From Polynucleobacter meluiroseus (GTDB taxonomy: Bacteria; Pseudomonadota; Gammaproteobacteria; Burkholderiales; Burkholderiaceae), in NCBI GenBank assembly GCA_945879115.1, contig CAMDUR010000011.1:1-56457 (forward strand): 56,457 nt of DNA. Direction: 5' to 3'. Every line of letters starts with the position of its first letter. Position 1 is the stretch's first letter. Shown here one piece after another: positions 48,145 to 56,457 of the stretch. Below the pieces are notes generated by a model. That model did not search any database. It had not been told where the DNA came from and was given only the letters and a program-made list of their open reading frames with translations. The translations under genes were made by a program, and so were the position numbers.

Positions 48145-48171
48145 AAAAAAGGAGCCAAGGCTCCTTTTTTT
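48145..48171. terminator. Bidirectional terminator between lysS and fdx
   Basis: AAAAAAGGAGC (48145-48155) / GCTCCTTTTTT (48160-48170) with a CAAG loop. It overlaps the last base of the fdx stop codon on the minus strand. Confidence 0.9.
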
Positions 48172-48508
48172 AATGGCCCTCTTTAGCGTGGTTGACTGTG
48201 TACTTAGGTATTTCTATCACTAAATCAGTCTGAGCCACAAAAGCTTGGCAAGATAATCTAGACTGTGAGCAAAGACCCCATGCCTTGTCTAGCAAATCAT
48301 CTTCAAGCTCTTCAGCTGGATTTAAGCTAGCCATACCCTCGCGTACGATCACGTGGCAAGTTGTGCAAGCCGCAGACATCTCGCAAGCGTGTTCAATTTC
48401 TATATCATTTTCTAGCAAGGCTACGCAGATAGATTCGCCCGGCTTTGCATCAATAACAGCGCCTTCCGGGCAATGCTCAGCATTAGGCAATATAACGATT
48501 TGTGGCAT
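48170..48508 (-). CDS. fdx: ISC-type [2Fe-2S] ferredoxin
   Basis: Electron donor for Fe-S cluster assembly. Cluster ligands are in CEMSAACTTC (C-x5-C-x2-C) and the later RLSCQAF cysteine, the adrenodoxin-like pattern. The 112 residues match the family. Last gene of iscRSUA-hscBA-fdx, 13 bases after hscA. No iscX follows, because convergent lysS begins at once. Confidence 0.96.
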   Translation of the reverse strand: MPQIVILPNAEHCPEGAVIDAKPGESICVALLENDIEIEHACEMSAACTTCHVIVREGMASLNPAEELEDDLLDKAWGLCSQSRLSCQAFVAQTDLVIEIPKYTVNHAKEGH

Positions 48509-48521
48509 TTTGAGTTCCTAA

Positions 48522-50387
48522 TTAAATGTCTTCTACTTTTTTACCAGCTAAAGCTAGCTTAATGCTTTTGTTCATTCTTTTAGCGGCAAATTCATCGGTT
48601 GATTTTGATAGTGATTCTACTGAACGACGAATCACCTGAACATCTTTAGATTCAACGATCAACTCTTTGAGCGCCTCTACCTTGCGCTGAATCATTTCAA
48701 GCTCATCAGCCTCAAGAAGGTCCTGATCTTCTTTAAGAGCCGCGTCAATGGCCTCAACAAGTCTTTGACCGTCAACGATTTCTTCTCTTAAAGCTCGCAC
48801 ATGAACATCTTCTGTTGCATGGCTAAAGCCGTCTTGTAACATGCTGGTAATGTCAGTATCTGATAAACCATAAGATGGTTTGACATCGATATGCGCCTCA
48901 ACTCCTGATTGCTGTTCTCTAGCAGTTACAGATAGTAATCCGTCTGCATCGACTTGGTAAGTGACTCTGATACGAGCAGCACCAGCAGCCATCGGAGGAA
49001 TATTTCTTAATTCAAATTTACCTAAAGATCTGCAATGATCAACTACTTCGCGTTCGCCTTGTAATATGTGAACCGCTAGAGCTGTTTGCCCATCTTTAAA
49101 GGTTGTGAAATCTTGGGCTTTAGCTACCGGAATAGGTGTATTACGGGGAATAATTTTTTCTACCAAACCGCCCATCATTTCAACACCTAAAGAAAGTGGA
49201 ATAACGTCTAGCAAGAGCCATTCATTGCCCTTTTGTTGATTGCCTGCCAATAAATCTGCTTGCATCGCTGCGCCAATAGCAACCACTTTGTCTGGATCTA
49301 AGTTAGTTAATGGCGTTTGACCAAATAACTCCCCTACAGATCTTTGCACGTGAGGCATACGAGTAGCACCTCCCACCATGACAATACCTTTCACCTCTTG
49401 TGCAGATAAACCAGCATCTCTTAAAGCTTTCTTGGCCGCTACCAAAGTCTTATTAACTAAGTGTTGAGTTAACTCAAAAAATTGAGCTTGACTGATACCG
49501 ACGTTAATTACTTTGCCATCACTTAAAGTGACATGAACTCTTGATAAAGGATTTTTACTGAGCTGTTCTTTAACGTCTTTTGAAGCATTCAGCAATAAGC
49601 GAGTATCTTTATCTGACAGCAGTTGTAACTTAGCCTGCTCCAACACATAACAATACAAGCGATGATCAAAATCATCGCCCCCAAGTGCTGAGTCACCACC
49701 GGTTGAGAGAACTTCAAAAACACCTTTACTTAGCTTTAATATAGAAATGTCAAAAGTACCACCACCTAAGTCATAGACTGCATACAAACCCTCAGAGGAA
49801 TTATCTAAACCATAGGCTATCGCAGCCGCAGTAGGTTCATTTAATAACCTTAGCACTTCGATACCGGCCAATTTGGCAGCATCTTTTGTGGCTTGTCTTT
49901 GCGCATCATCGAAGTAAGCTGGCACTGTAATGACCGCCCCAACTATTTCATCATTAAAACTGTCTTCTGCTCTTTGTCTTAATCTGGCTAATATCTCAGC
50001 AGAAATCTCTACAGGACTTTTATCACCAGAAACTGTTTTGAGCTTGAGCATGCCTGGGGCATCAACAAACTCGTACGGGATAGATTCTTTGTTAGCGACA
50101 TCATTAACGCCTCGCCCCATGAATCTCTTAACGGAAATGATCGTGTTCTTTGGATCACCCGTTGCATTTTGTAATGCTTGATAACCTGCTTGAGTCGAGC
50201 CACCCGGTAGATATCTCACAACAGATGGCAATAAAGCTCTGCCCTGATCGTCTGCAAGAACTTCTGGTAAAGAATTTTTCATGGCCGCCACTAAAGAATT
50301 AGTGGTACCTAAATCAATACCAACAGCAATACGTCTTTGGTGGGGCGCTAAAGATTGGCCTGGTTCGGCAATTTGTAATAAGGCCAT
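48522..50387 (-). CDS. hscA: Fe-S assembly chaperone HscA (Hsp70 family)
   Basis: Hsp70-type ATPase specialised for cluster transfer from IscU. The phosphate motif is [10 protein letters not shown] near residue 22, with [24 protein letters not shown] and [13 protein letters not shown] in the nucleotide-binding domain. The substrate-binding domain is followed by a shortened lid; the C-terminus lacks the EEVD-like tail of DnaK. Length 621 is typical. It lies four bases after hscB. Confidence 0.97.
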   Translation of the reverse strand: MALLQIAEPGQSLAPHQRRIAVGIDLGTTNSLVAAMKNSLPEVLADDQGRALLPSVVRYLPGGSTQAGYQALQNATGDPKNTIISVKRFMGRGVNDVANKESIPYEFVDAPGMLKLKTVSGDKSPVEISAEILARLRQRAEDSFNDEIVGAVITVPAYFDDAQRQATKDAAKLAGIEVLRLLNEPTAAAIAYGLDNSSEGLYAVYDLGGGTFDISILKLSKGVFEVLSTGGDSALGGDDFDHRLYCYVLEQAKLQLLSDKDTRLLLNASKDVKEQLSKNPLSRVHVTLSDGKVINVGISQAQFFELTQHLVNKTLVAAKKALRDAGLSAQEVKGIVMVGGATRMPHVQRSVGELFGQTPLTNLDPDKVVAIGAAMQADLLAGNQQKGNEWLLLDVIPLSLGVEMMGGLVEKIIPRNTPIPVAKAQDFTTFKDGQTALAVHILQGEREVVDHCRSLGKFELRNIPPMAAGAARIRVTYQVDADGLLSVTAREQQSGVEAHIDVKPSYGLSDTDITSMLQDGFSHATEDVHVRALREEIVDGQRLVEAIDAALKEDQDLLEADELEMIQRKVEALKELIVESKDVQVIRRSVESLSKSTDEFAAKRMNKSIKLALAGKKVEDI

Positions 50388-50391
50388 AGTT

Positions 50392-50919
50392 TTATGCTGT
50401 GATAGCGTCTTCTAGCTCTTGGCTAAATTTGTCAATAAATAATAGTGCTCGTAATTTTTCAGATGCCAATACAAAATCTTTGGCATCGTCTATAGCCACT
50501 TCCACTTCCTTCAAAACATCTTGTTTAGCCTGCTCAACTTCATCTAAAAGTTGGTCTAGTGCAATAGGATCTTCGCGTACTTCATCTAGAGTCTCACGCC
50601 ACTCCATTTGCTGCATCAAAAAAGCTGCCGGCATCGCAGTATTAGTTTCTAGTTGAGGATCTACACCATTCCGAGAGCATAAATAAAGCCCTCTTTGAAT
50701 AGGATGACCTAGCGTTCGGTAAGCAGTGTTAGCCAAGGTAGCCATTTGCATGGACACTCTTTTTTCCGCGTCACTACCGCTAACGTGCAGGTCAGGATGC
50801 ACCTGCTTTTGCACTGTTAGGTAAGCAGACTCCAAAGCTTGCCGATCAATCTTAAATTGTGGCTTGATTTGAAAAAGGGCGAAGTAATCCTCAAATTCTG
50901 AAGGATTCGCCACAACCAC
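50392..50919 (-). CDS. hscB: Fe-S assembly co-chaperone HscB (J-domain)
   Basis: J-domain partner of HscA that binds IscU. The HPD motif is QKQVHPDLH near residue 40 inside the N-terminal J-domain, and the C-terminal ~90 residues form the acidic helical IscU-binding domain ([19 protein letters not shown]). The gene starts at a GTG, at 50919 or 50913, inside the iscA coding region, giving a 23-29 base overlap with iscA in another frame. Such an overlap suggests tight coupling. Confidence 0.94.
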   Translation of the reverse strand: MVVANPSEFEDYFALFQIKPQFKIDRQALESAYLTVQKQVHPDLHVSGSDAEKRVSMQMATLANTAYRTLGHPIQRGLYLCSRNGVDPQLETNTAMPAAFLMQQMEWRETLDEVREDPIALDQLLDEVEQAKQDVLKEVEVAIDDAKDFVLASEKLRALLFIDKFSQELEDAITA

Positions 50920-51214
50920 ACTCGTCTTTCACATTAGGGTTCTGAAACTTGAATCCCTCATTGAGGCCCTCACGAGCGTAATCTAATTCAGTACCATCTA
51001 AATAGGCCAAACTCTTAGGGTCAACAAAAACCTTTACACCAAGTGATTCAAACATCACATCCTCAGCTAAAGCTTCGTCAACATACTCTAACTGGTAAGC
51101 CAATCCAGAACAGCCAGTTGTTCTTACGCCCAAACGCAAGCCAAGCCCCTTACCACGTCGCTCAATATAGCCAGTGATATGTTTAGCAGCTTTTTCAGTT
51201 AATGAGATAGCCAT
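50891..51214 (-). CDS. iscA: Fe-S assembly A-type carrier IscA
   Basis: A-type scaffold/carrier of 107 residues. Three conserved cysteines are in [10 protein letters not shown] and in the C-terminal CGCG. It begins two bases after iscU and its 3' end overlaps hscB. Confidence 0.96.
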   Translation of the reverse strand: MAISLTEKAAKHITGYIERRGKGLGLRLGVRTTGCSGLAYQLEYVDEALAEDVMFESLGVKVFVDPKSLAYLDGTELDYAREGLNEGFKFQNPNVKDECGCGESFRI

Positions 51215-51216
51215 AA

Positions 51217-51600
51217 TTATTTTGGATGTTTTTCTTTGTAGTCTTTAACTGCGGCCTTGATAGCATCTTCAGCCAAAATTGAACAATGAATTTTCACGGG
51301 TGGCAAAGCTAATTCTTCAGCAATGTGAGAGTTCTTAATTTCTAAAGCTTGGTCTAAGGTTTTGCCTTTAACCCACTCTGTTACTAAAGATGATGAAGCA
51401 ATAGCAGAACCGCAGCCGTATGTTTTGAACTTTGCATCTTCAATGATGCCAGCATCATTCACACGTATTTGTAATTTCATTACATCTCCACAGGCTGGAG
51501 CGCCAACCATACCAGTACCCACGTGATCATCACCTTTTTCAAAAGATCCAACGTTACGTGGGTTCTCATAATGCTCAACTACTTTTTCGCTATATGCCAT
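51217..51600 (-). CDS. iscU: Fe-S cluster scaffold IscU
   Basis: Scaffold on which IscS, Fdx and frataxin build clusters. Ligand cysteines are in [19 protein letters not shown] and KIHCSILAE. The LPPVK sequence recognised by HscA lies directly before the third cysteine. The 127 residues are standard. AGAGGAA Shine-Dalgarno precedes the ATG. Confidence 0.97.
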   Translation of the reverse strand: MAYSEKVVEHYENPRNVGSFEKGDDHVGTGMVGAPACGDVMKLQIRVNDAGIIEDAKFKTYGCGSAIASSSLVTEWVKGKTLDQALEIKNSHIAEELALPPVKIHCSILAEDAIKAAVKDYKEKHPK

Positions 51601-51632
51601 TTTAAATTCCTCTATTTCTTAATAACTGGTTA

Positions 51633-52877
51633 TCAGTGAGCAGCCCACTGAATCGTGCTGAGATCAATACCATCTTTAAACATTTCCCAAAGTGGTGATA
51701 ACTCTCTTAATTTTGCAATTTTGCTCTTCACGAGATTAATTGTGAAATCTACATCTTCAACCGTCGTAAAGCGACCAATTGTGAATCGAATGGAGCTGTG
51801 CGCAAGCTCATCGTTACGACCAAGTCCGCGAAGAACATAAGAAGGCTCTAAAGATGCAGAGGTACAAGCTGAACCTGATGAAACAGCGATATCTTTTAAC
51901 GCCATGATCATGGACTCGCCTTCAACATAGTTAAAGCTGATATTAAGGTTGTGTGGGACACGTTGATCCATGTCACCGTTCAAGTAAACCTCTTCAATCA
52001 TATTCAAACCATTCCACAAACGATCGCGCAACATACGAATTCTTTCGCTCTCAGTGGCCATCTCTTCTCTAGCAAGGCGGAAACACTCACCCATACCAAC
52101 GATTTGATGGGGTGCTAATGTGCCTGAACGCATACCACGCTCATGACCACCACCATGCATTTGAGATTCGATACGAATACGTGGCTTGCGACGTACAAAC
52201 AATGCACCAATACCTTTAGGACCATAAGTCTTGTGAGCACAGAAGCTCATCAAATCTACTTTTAGTGTTTGTAGGTCAATTACGACTTTACCTGTAGCTT
52301 GTGCTGCATCAACGTGGAAAACAATCCCTTTTTCACGACAGAATTCACCAATCTTAGGAATGTCTTGAATCACGCCAATCTCATTATTGACAAACATCAC
52401 TGAAACTAAAATGGTATCAGGACGAACAGCTGCTTTGAAAGCTTCAAAATCAATTAAGCCACTTGGCAAAACGTTTAGGTAGGTAACCTCGAAACCTTCA
52501 CGCTCAAGCTCACGACAAGCATCTAACACTGCCTTGTGCTCGGTCTTTACAGTGATGATGTGCTTACCCTTTTCTTTGTAGAAATGAGCCGCCCCCTTAA
52601 TAGCCAAGTTATTACTTTCAGTAGCACCACTTGTCCAAACGATTTCTCTTGGATCAGCACCCACCAATTTAGCTACTTCACCTCTTGCATTTTCAACAGC
52701 TTCTTCAGCACTCCAACCATAAGCATGACTGCGTGATGCAGGGTTACCAAACTGTTCACGTAAAAAAGGAATCATCATGTCAACCACTCGTGGGTCAACA
52801 GGTGTTGTAGATGAATAGTCCATATAAATCGGGAAGTGCTCAGGACTAAACATCGGTACAGGTGTTGGTGCGTTCAT
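51633..52877 (-). CDS. iscS: Cysteine desulfurase IscS
   Basis: PLP enzyme that takes sulfur from cysteine for clusters and tRNA thiolation. The PLP lysine is in [12 protein letters not shown], and the catalytic persulfide cysteine is in [14 protein letters not shown]. At 414 residues it has about ten extra N-terminal residues ([10 protein letters not shown]) compared with E. coli IscS; the next methionine in view also allows a shorter start. It follows iscR after 70 bases with no terminator. Confidence 0.97.
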   Translation of the reverse strand: MNAPTPVPMFSPEHFPIYMDYSSTTPVDPRVVDMMIPFLREQFGNPASRSHAYGWSAEEAVENARGEVAKLVGADPREIVWTSGATESNNLAIKGAAHFYKEKGKHIITVKTEHKAVLDACRELEREGFEVTYLNVLPSGLIDFEAFKAAVRPDTILVSVMFVNNEIGVIQDIPKIGEFCREKGIVFHVDAAQATGKVVIDLQTLKVDLMSFCAHKTYGPKGIGALFVRRKPRIRIESQMHGGGHERGMRSGTLAPHQIVGMGECFRLAREEMATESERIRMLRDRLWNGLNMIEEVYLNGDMDQRVPHNLNISFNYVEGESMIMALKDIAVSSGSACTSASLEPSYVLRGLGRNDELAHSSIRFTIGRFTTVEDVDFTINLVKSKIAKLRELSPLWEMFKDGIDLSTIQWAAH

Positions 52878-52947
52878 ATGTTTCTTTCTAATACTTAATT
52901 GGACTATAAAAAGTGTGCTGACTCATTGTCTAGCTTGCTTTGATTGT

Positions 52948-53517
52948 TTAATTAATTTGTTGCGCAAACGTAAATACTGAATTCGCTAGTGGTTTCTTTT
53001 TCTCAACTTCTTTTTTAGTCACACTGATAGTGCTAGCTTTTGTTTGTTTAACAGACTCAGTTTTAGGTCTTGATTCACGCATGTCATGAATCAACACTCG
53101 GCCTTCTTGCTGCTTAGTAAGATCCGCTAAAGAAACTGAGCTCAAATACTCCACCATTTTTTGGTTAAGATTGCTCCAAAGATCATGCGTCATGCAACGA
53201 CCATGACCATTGTCATCTCCGCCACAGTTGCCCTTGCCGCCACACTGCGTAGCATCTAAGGGCTCATCGACTGCGATGATGATGTCAGCCACACTCACTT
53301 CACTGGCTCTTCTGGCAAGGGTGTAACCACCACCAGGACCTCTGGTGCTCTCGACAATGTCAAAACGGCGTAACTTGCCAAATAATTGCTCTAAGTAAGA
53401 CAAGGAAATATGCTGACGTTGGCTAATTCCAGCCAAAGTCACTGGCCCATGTGATTCACGCAAAGCTAAATCAATCATTGCCGTAACAGCAAAACGTCCT
53501 TTAGTTGTTAGTCTCAT
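52948..53517 (-). CDS. iscR: Fe-S cluster-dependent transcription regulator IscR
   Basis: Rrf2-family regulator that senses [2Fe-2S] supply and represses the isc operon. The winged helix opens MRLTTKGRFAVTAMIDLAL. The cluster ligands are C92, C98, C108 and H111; the spacing between the second and third cysteine is four residues longer than in E. coli (C92, C98, C104, H107). The C-terminal ~40 residues are an extra lysine/threonine-rich tail. I use the ATG at 53517 with GAGGTGG just upstream (189 residues) rather than a frame opening 12 codons earlier. Two IscR boxes lie upstream. Confidence 0.95.
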   Translation of the reverse strand: MRLTTKGRFAVTAMIDLALRESHGPVTLAGISQRQHISLSYLEQLFGKLRRFDIVESTRGPGGGYTLARRASEVSVADIIIAVDEPLDATQCGGKGNCGGDDNGHGRCMTHDLWSNLNQKMVEYLSSVSLADLTKQQEGRVLIHDMRESRPKTESVKQTKASTISVTKKEVEKKKPLANSVFTFAQQIN

Positions 53518-53552
53518 GTTCCACCTCGAATAGTTAATAAGTATTATGGTCA

Positions 53553-53577
53553 ATACCCGACCGTTTCGCTCAACTAT
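53553..53577. promoter_or_regulatory. IscR type-1 box, promoter-proximal
   Basis: ATACCCGACCGTTTCGCTCA followed by ACTAT matches the E. coli type-1 consensus (ATASYYGACTRWWWYAGTCRRSTAT) at nearly all positions. It starts 36 bases before the iscR ATG and would overlap the iscR promoter, so holo-IscR should repress. Site by similarity only. Confidence 0.75.
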
Positions 53578-53582
53578 ACCAG

Positions 53583-53607
53583 ATACCCGACTAAATTACT
53601 TGGTTAC
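53583..53607. promoter_or_regulatory. IscR type-1 box, distal
   Basis: ATACCCGACTAAATTACTTG followed by GTTAC fits the type-1 consensus well, in the same orientation as the proximal box and exactly 30 bases from it, about three helical turns. Confidence 0.75.
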
Positions 53608-53664
53608 TATCTAAGGAGGTAGTTAGGATGTACGAGTAATTTTAAATTACTCTATACAAATCAA

Positions 53665-55707
53665 TTATTTAGATGGAAATAGAACTGACTTAAAGTTATT
53701 TTTGAGGCGAGCTCTAACTGCACCGTAGAGTCTGCGACGGTCTAATGAAGGAAGGTCTCTTGATCCTAAGGCCATGTTAAAAGCCAAAGAAAAACTGACC
53801 AAAACATTGATAAATCCAATCATGAGAAAGCCAACGATACCTATCCAAAAGCTAGCCATCAAAAAGACTTTCCAGCCTAAAGCAACCGCAGCAGCTGCAA
53901 ATTGACCAGCAGACAATGTCACGTGACGGATTTCCATACCTAAACCAATAAATCCTAAGAAGGTTGGGCCATAAATCAATAAGAATCCTAAAGAGACGTT
54001 AGCCGCCACAACTGAAATATTGTCACGCCACCATTGAGCCCAACTAGCTGATCTGCTTTCGCCAAAAACCAGATTCAAGCGACGGTTATATCGAATCACA
54101 TCCTGAACTGAATGTAGGACAAACCAGTTATCAATCAGGCCTGCGATCAAACTTGAGAGCCACAATAAAAAACCTGTAAAAGCAGCAAAGATCAGTGCCC
54201 CACTGAATGGCGATACAGAGTTAAAAATACCCTGAGCCTTTGTCGGCGAAATAGATGGGTCACCCATGATGAAAATAATCGCAAGCTGTATCGCAATCAC
54301 TACGGGGATAACCATGGCTAAATTACCCAGAATAGATGCAGCTTGAGATCTCATCAGATCAACTGATCTATCAACAAATTGTTTCAGCCCCTCTTCACTA
54401 TCTGTGCGATCAAGAAGTTGCGCAAGTGCTGGTGCGGTCATGGCGGGCTGCTTAGTGGCCAAAGTGAAGTTAGCAAACTGAATTAATAAGAAACTACCCG
54501 CATAGTTAATAGCTAGTAAAAGATTTTCAAAAAATCTAACGAACCCAAGACCTGCAATCAAAAACTTTAAGTAGACGGTACCGGCAACGATTGCACCACC
54601 ACCCAGCGATTTTTTAAACATGGACCAATATTCTTTTTTGCCTGTAGCAATATAGTGGTCTCCAGTTTCAGCGCTTCTTTCAACTACTTTTCTTGATAAC
54701 AATGCAAACGACTGTTCAGCCAATCGCTTAACACTACGATGACCTTGAACAGTCAAAATAAGATCCGCCGCAAGCTGTGAGTAGTATTGAGTTTTATCAC
54801 GCTCTAACCAAGTTTTTAGCAAAAGTTCCACTCGTGCCAAACGCAAACGCATAGTCTCAACCTGGAAAACAGTCTCAATAGAGACGCCGTTATCGTCCAA
54901 ATGTGCATACACATCATCACATGCCATGTAACAAGCATCCAAGACATCATTGAAGTCTTTTAAGTGAGCTTGATAAACATGCTCACTCAGACGTGGCTTG
55001 TCTTTCAAAATCTCTTCAGCTAACTTTCCAAGTTTATAAAAAGGTGAATGTTGACCGCTGACTTCTCTTAAACGCGATCTAACTGAATAACTGAGGCCCG
55101 AAGCTCCTATATAGCTAATCAGGATATGGATAGATTCAGCAATATCATTGAAGATTCGATAGAACTCACTCGATGCCTCTTGATAGTGAACGAGTTGATG
55201 TATCTGTTGCAATAAATCTTGATCTAGATCATGAACCCAGCTTGCGTCATGAGAGCCAACAAAACCGAGCGCTACAAGAACAGAGAGCTCAGGTCTATTC
55301 GGTGGGGGCGGGACGAGCCGATTGCGAATACGCTCAAATATTTCACCCCAAAAACTTGGCTTTGTTGCAACACCCGCATCACAAAGCAAAGATAGAGCAT
55401 CGTTATCTTTCAAGACACTTCTAATTAATTGTGCGACCTTTAACTTAACGTCACTGCGCTGTTCTAAGACTTTGAATAGCGCTCTTAGACGGGCATGCTC
55501 AGGATGAGCCCCAAGCTCCTGGTTCGCATTGACATCTTTACGAGAGTTACGACGCAACCAATAGAGAAGTTCGATCAACCAAATATTACGGACAGCTAAT
55601 TCTGCTGTGTGGTCTGGGACAACAAGTAATCTATCAAGCGCTTGATAAGCATCTTTGGATTCCTTCCAGCGAGTCCAAAGTTGTCGCACACCTTTAAAAA
55701 CTTGCAT
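53665..55707 (-). CDS. Gcr/'site-specific recombinase' family integral membrane protein
   Basis: A 680-residue protein of the family annotated 'site-specific recombinase' (Gcr-like) in betaproteobacteria and Neisseria. The N-terminal ~360 residues are helical and charged with an early RPELSVLVALGFVGS segment. The rest holds about six to seven strongly hydrophobic segments, for example VIPVVIAIQLAIIFIMG and ALIFAAFTGFLLWLSSLIAG, between loops with HSVQDVIRYNRRL. There is no tyrosine- or serine-recombinase catalytic motif. I therefore regard it as a membrane protein of unknown function; the name is historical. It is upstream of iscR on the same strand and follows uvrB. Confidence 0.75.
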   Translation of the reverse strand: MQVFKGVRQLWTRWKESKDAYQALDRLLVVPDHTAELAVRNIWLIELLYWLRRNSRKDVNANQELGAHPEHARLRALFKVLEQRSDVKLKVAQLIRSVLKDNDALSLLCDAGVATKPSFWGEIFERIRNRLVPPPPNRPELSVLVALGFVGSHDASWVHDLDQDLLQQIHQLVHYQEASSEFYRIFNDIAESIHILISYIGASGLSYSVRSRLREVSGQHSPFYKLGKLAEEILKDKPRLSEHVYQAHLKDFNDVLDACYMACDDVYAHLDDNGVSIETVFQVETMRLRLARVELLLKTWLERDKTQYYSQLAADLILTVQGHRSVKRLAEQSFALLSRKVVERSAETGDHYIATGKKEYWSMFKKSLGGGAIVAGTVYLKFLIAGLGFVRFFENLLLAINYAGSFLLIQFANFTLATKQPAMTAPALAQLLDRTDSEEGLKQFVDRSVDLMRSQAASILGNLAMVIPVVIAIQLAIIFIMGDPSISPTKAQGIFNSVSPFSGALIFAAFTGFLLWLSSLIAGLIDNWFVLHSVQDVIRYNRRLNLVFGESRSASWAQWWRDNISVVAANVSLGFLLIYGPTFLGFIGLGMEIRHVTLSAGQFAAAAVALGWKVFLMASFWIGIVGFLMIGFINVLVSFSLAFNMALGSRDLPSLDRRRLYGAVRARLKNNFKSVLFPSK

Positions 55708-55725
55708 TTTACTTATTCCATTTTC

Positions 55726-56457
55726 TTAAATTGTGTCGTGTAACTCAGCACCAAAGACCATTGTTTTTAGTTTCAGTAACTGATCCCGTGTCTGAGCTGC
55801 TTTTTCAAATTCTAAGTTCTTAGCATGGTCAACCATCAGTTTCTCAAGCTGTTTAATTTCTTTAGATAATTGCTTTTCACTCATATCTTCATAACGTGCT
55901 TTTTCTTCAGCAAATTTTTGCTCAGAACGCTTCTCATCAACATCATAAACGCCATCGATAATGTCTTTGATTCTTTTTACGACGCCCCTAGGGATGATGC
56001 CATGTAATTTGTTGAACTCTGTCTGCTTCGTGCGACGACGATCTGTCTCTCCGATCGCCCTCTTCATTGATTCAGTCATCTTATCCGCATAGAGAATAGC
56101 TGTACCGTTAACGTTACGCGCTGCTCGTCCAATCGTTTGGATCAAGCTTAGTTCTGAACGCAAGAAACCTTCTTTATCAGCATCCAAGATAGCTACTAAA
56201 GAAACTTCAGGGATATCTAAGCCCTCTCTGAGTAAATTGATACCGATCAAAACATCAAAGACACCTAAACGAAGATCTCTCAAAATCTCAACACGTTCAA
56301 CAGTATCAATATCAGAATGCAAATAACGAACTTTAATACCGTTATCAGCCATAAATTCAGTCAACTGCTCAGACATCCGTTTGGTGAGAGTTGTTACTAA
56401 AACTCTCTCACCTTTTTTAACACGCTCATGAATCTCAGAGATCACATCATCCACTTG
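55726..56457 (-). CDS. uvrB: UvrABC excision nuclease subunit B, C-terminal part
   Basis: The gene is cut by the right edge; 243 residues remain. They contain the helicase C-domain ([18 protein letters not shown], then [21 protein letters not shown] and QTIGRAARN, motif VI) and the C-terminal UVR domain ([13 protein letters not shown] region) that binds UvrC. Translation reads in from beyond the window: the first visible codon is CAA, and the GTG at 56454 is an internal valine. It ends 18 bases before the Gcr-family gene, so these may be cotranscribed. Confidence 0.96.
   Translation of the reverse strand, partial: QVDDVISEIHERVKKGERVLVTTLTKRMSEQLTEFMADNGIKVRYLHSDIDTVERVEILRDLRLGVFDVLIGINLLREGLDIPEVSLVAILDADKEGFLRSELSLIQTIGRAARNVNGTAILYADKMTESMKRAIGETDRRRTKQTEFNKLHGIIPRGVVKRIKDIIDGVYDVDEKRSEQKFAEEKARYEDMSEKQLSKEIKQLEKLMVDHAKNLEFEKAAQTRDQLLKLKTMVFGAELHDTI

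Noticed and set aside
53518..53553. Twelve extra N-terminal residues of IscR
   Set aside because: The family starts at MRLTTKGR, a GAGGTGG ribosome-binding site precedes that ATG, and the upstream codons run into the IscR box.

Overview
The window looks like a core-chromosome segment of a low-GC betaproteobacterium of the Burkholderiaceae, closest in style to Polynucleobacter. The reasons are the gene orders (ndk-rlmN; surE-pcm-nlpD-rpoS; trxA-rho-rpmE2; pyrG-kdsA-eno-ftsB; rpfE-like-recJ-prfB-lysS; iscRSUA-hscBA-fdx), a betaproteobacterial 'site-specific recombinase' (Gcr) family membrane protein, and AT-rich intergenic DNA with short spacers. The genus is inferred from memory of these gene orders, not from a database search. 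Gene density is very high. No gene-free stretch exceeds 300 bases; the longest are 27227-27514 (288 b), 25555-25828 (274 b) and 1627-1888 (262 b), and each is described under its regulatory features.

Left part (1-11,100): ndk-rlmN and the first codons of a truncated next gene run leftward. A YccA-type membrane protein runs rightward into a bidirectional terminator. A long leftward cluster follows: dnaX-ybaB-recR-surE-pcm-nlpD-rpoS-exonuclease-rlmD. It combines replication and recombination factors, protein and nucleotide repair, cell-wall amidase activation and the stationary-phase sigma factor. The 4.5S SRP RNA gene (ffs) is divergent from dnaX, and their promoters overlap face to face in an inverted repeat.

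Middle (11,150-28,600): a two-gene AddAB-type helicase-nuclease runs leftward, divergent from trxA-rho-rpmE2, a GT-C glycosyltransferase-like protein and a MATE exporter. A glycine-zipper lipoprotein and an ABC-F ATPase run leftward; the DEAD-box helicase rhlE runs rightward behind a structured leader. A BrnT-like toxin/CopG-type antitoxin operon with two operator-like palindromes sits between the rhlE terminator and a tRNA array (Ala-GGC, Glu-UUC, Asp-GUC) that lies just downstream of gltX.

Right part (30,000-56,457): an MFS transporter is divergent from hslO (Hsp33). A higBA toxin-antitoxin pair lies between hslO and the pyrG-kdsA-eno-ftsB group. comEC, tatD, lolD and lolC/E follow, divergent from rpfE-like-recJ-prfB-lysS; prfB carries the classic programmed +1 frameshift. 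The complete ISC iron-sulfur operon comes next, with two tandem IscR boxes upstream. The Gcr-family membrane protein and the C-terminal part of uvrB close the window.

There are no insertion sequences, prophage genes, CRISPR arrays, rRNA genes or clear pseudogenes. The accessory content is essentially the two toxin-antitoxin pairs and perhaps the glycosyltransferase/MATE pair. I did not find a large undescribed system. The most interesting signals are regulatory: the overlapping ffs/dnaX promoters, the duplicated operator of the toxin-antitoxin locus, the alternative hairpins before rhlE, and the IscR boxes.
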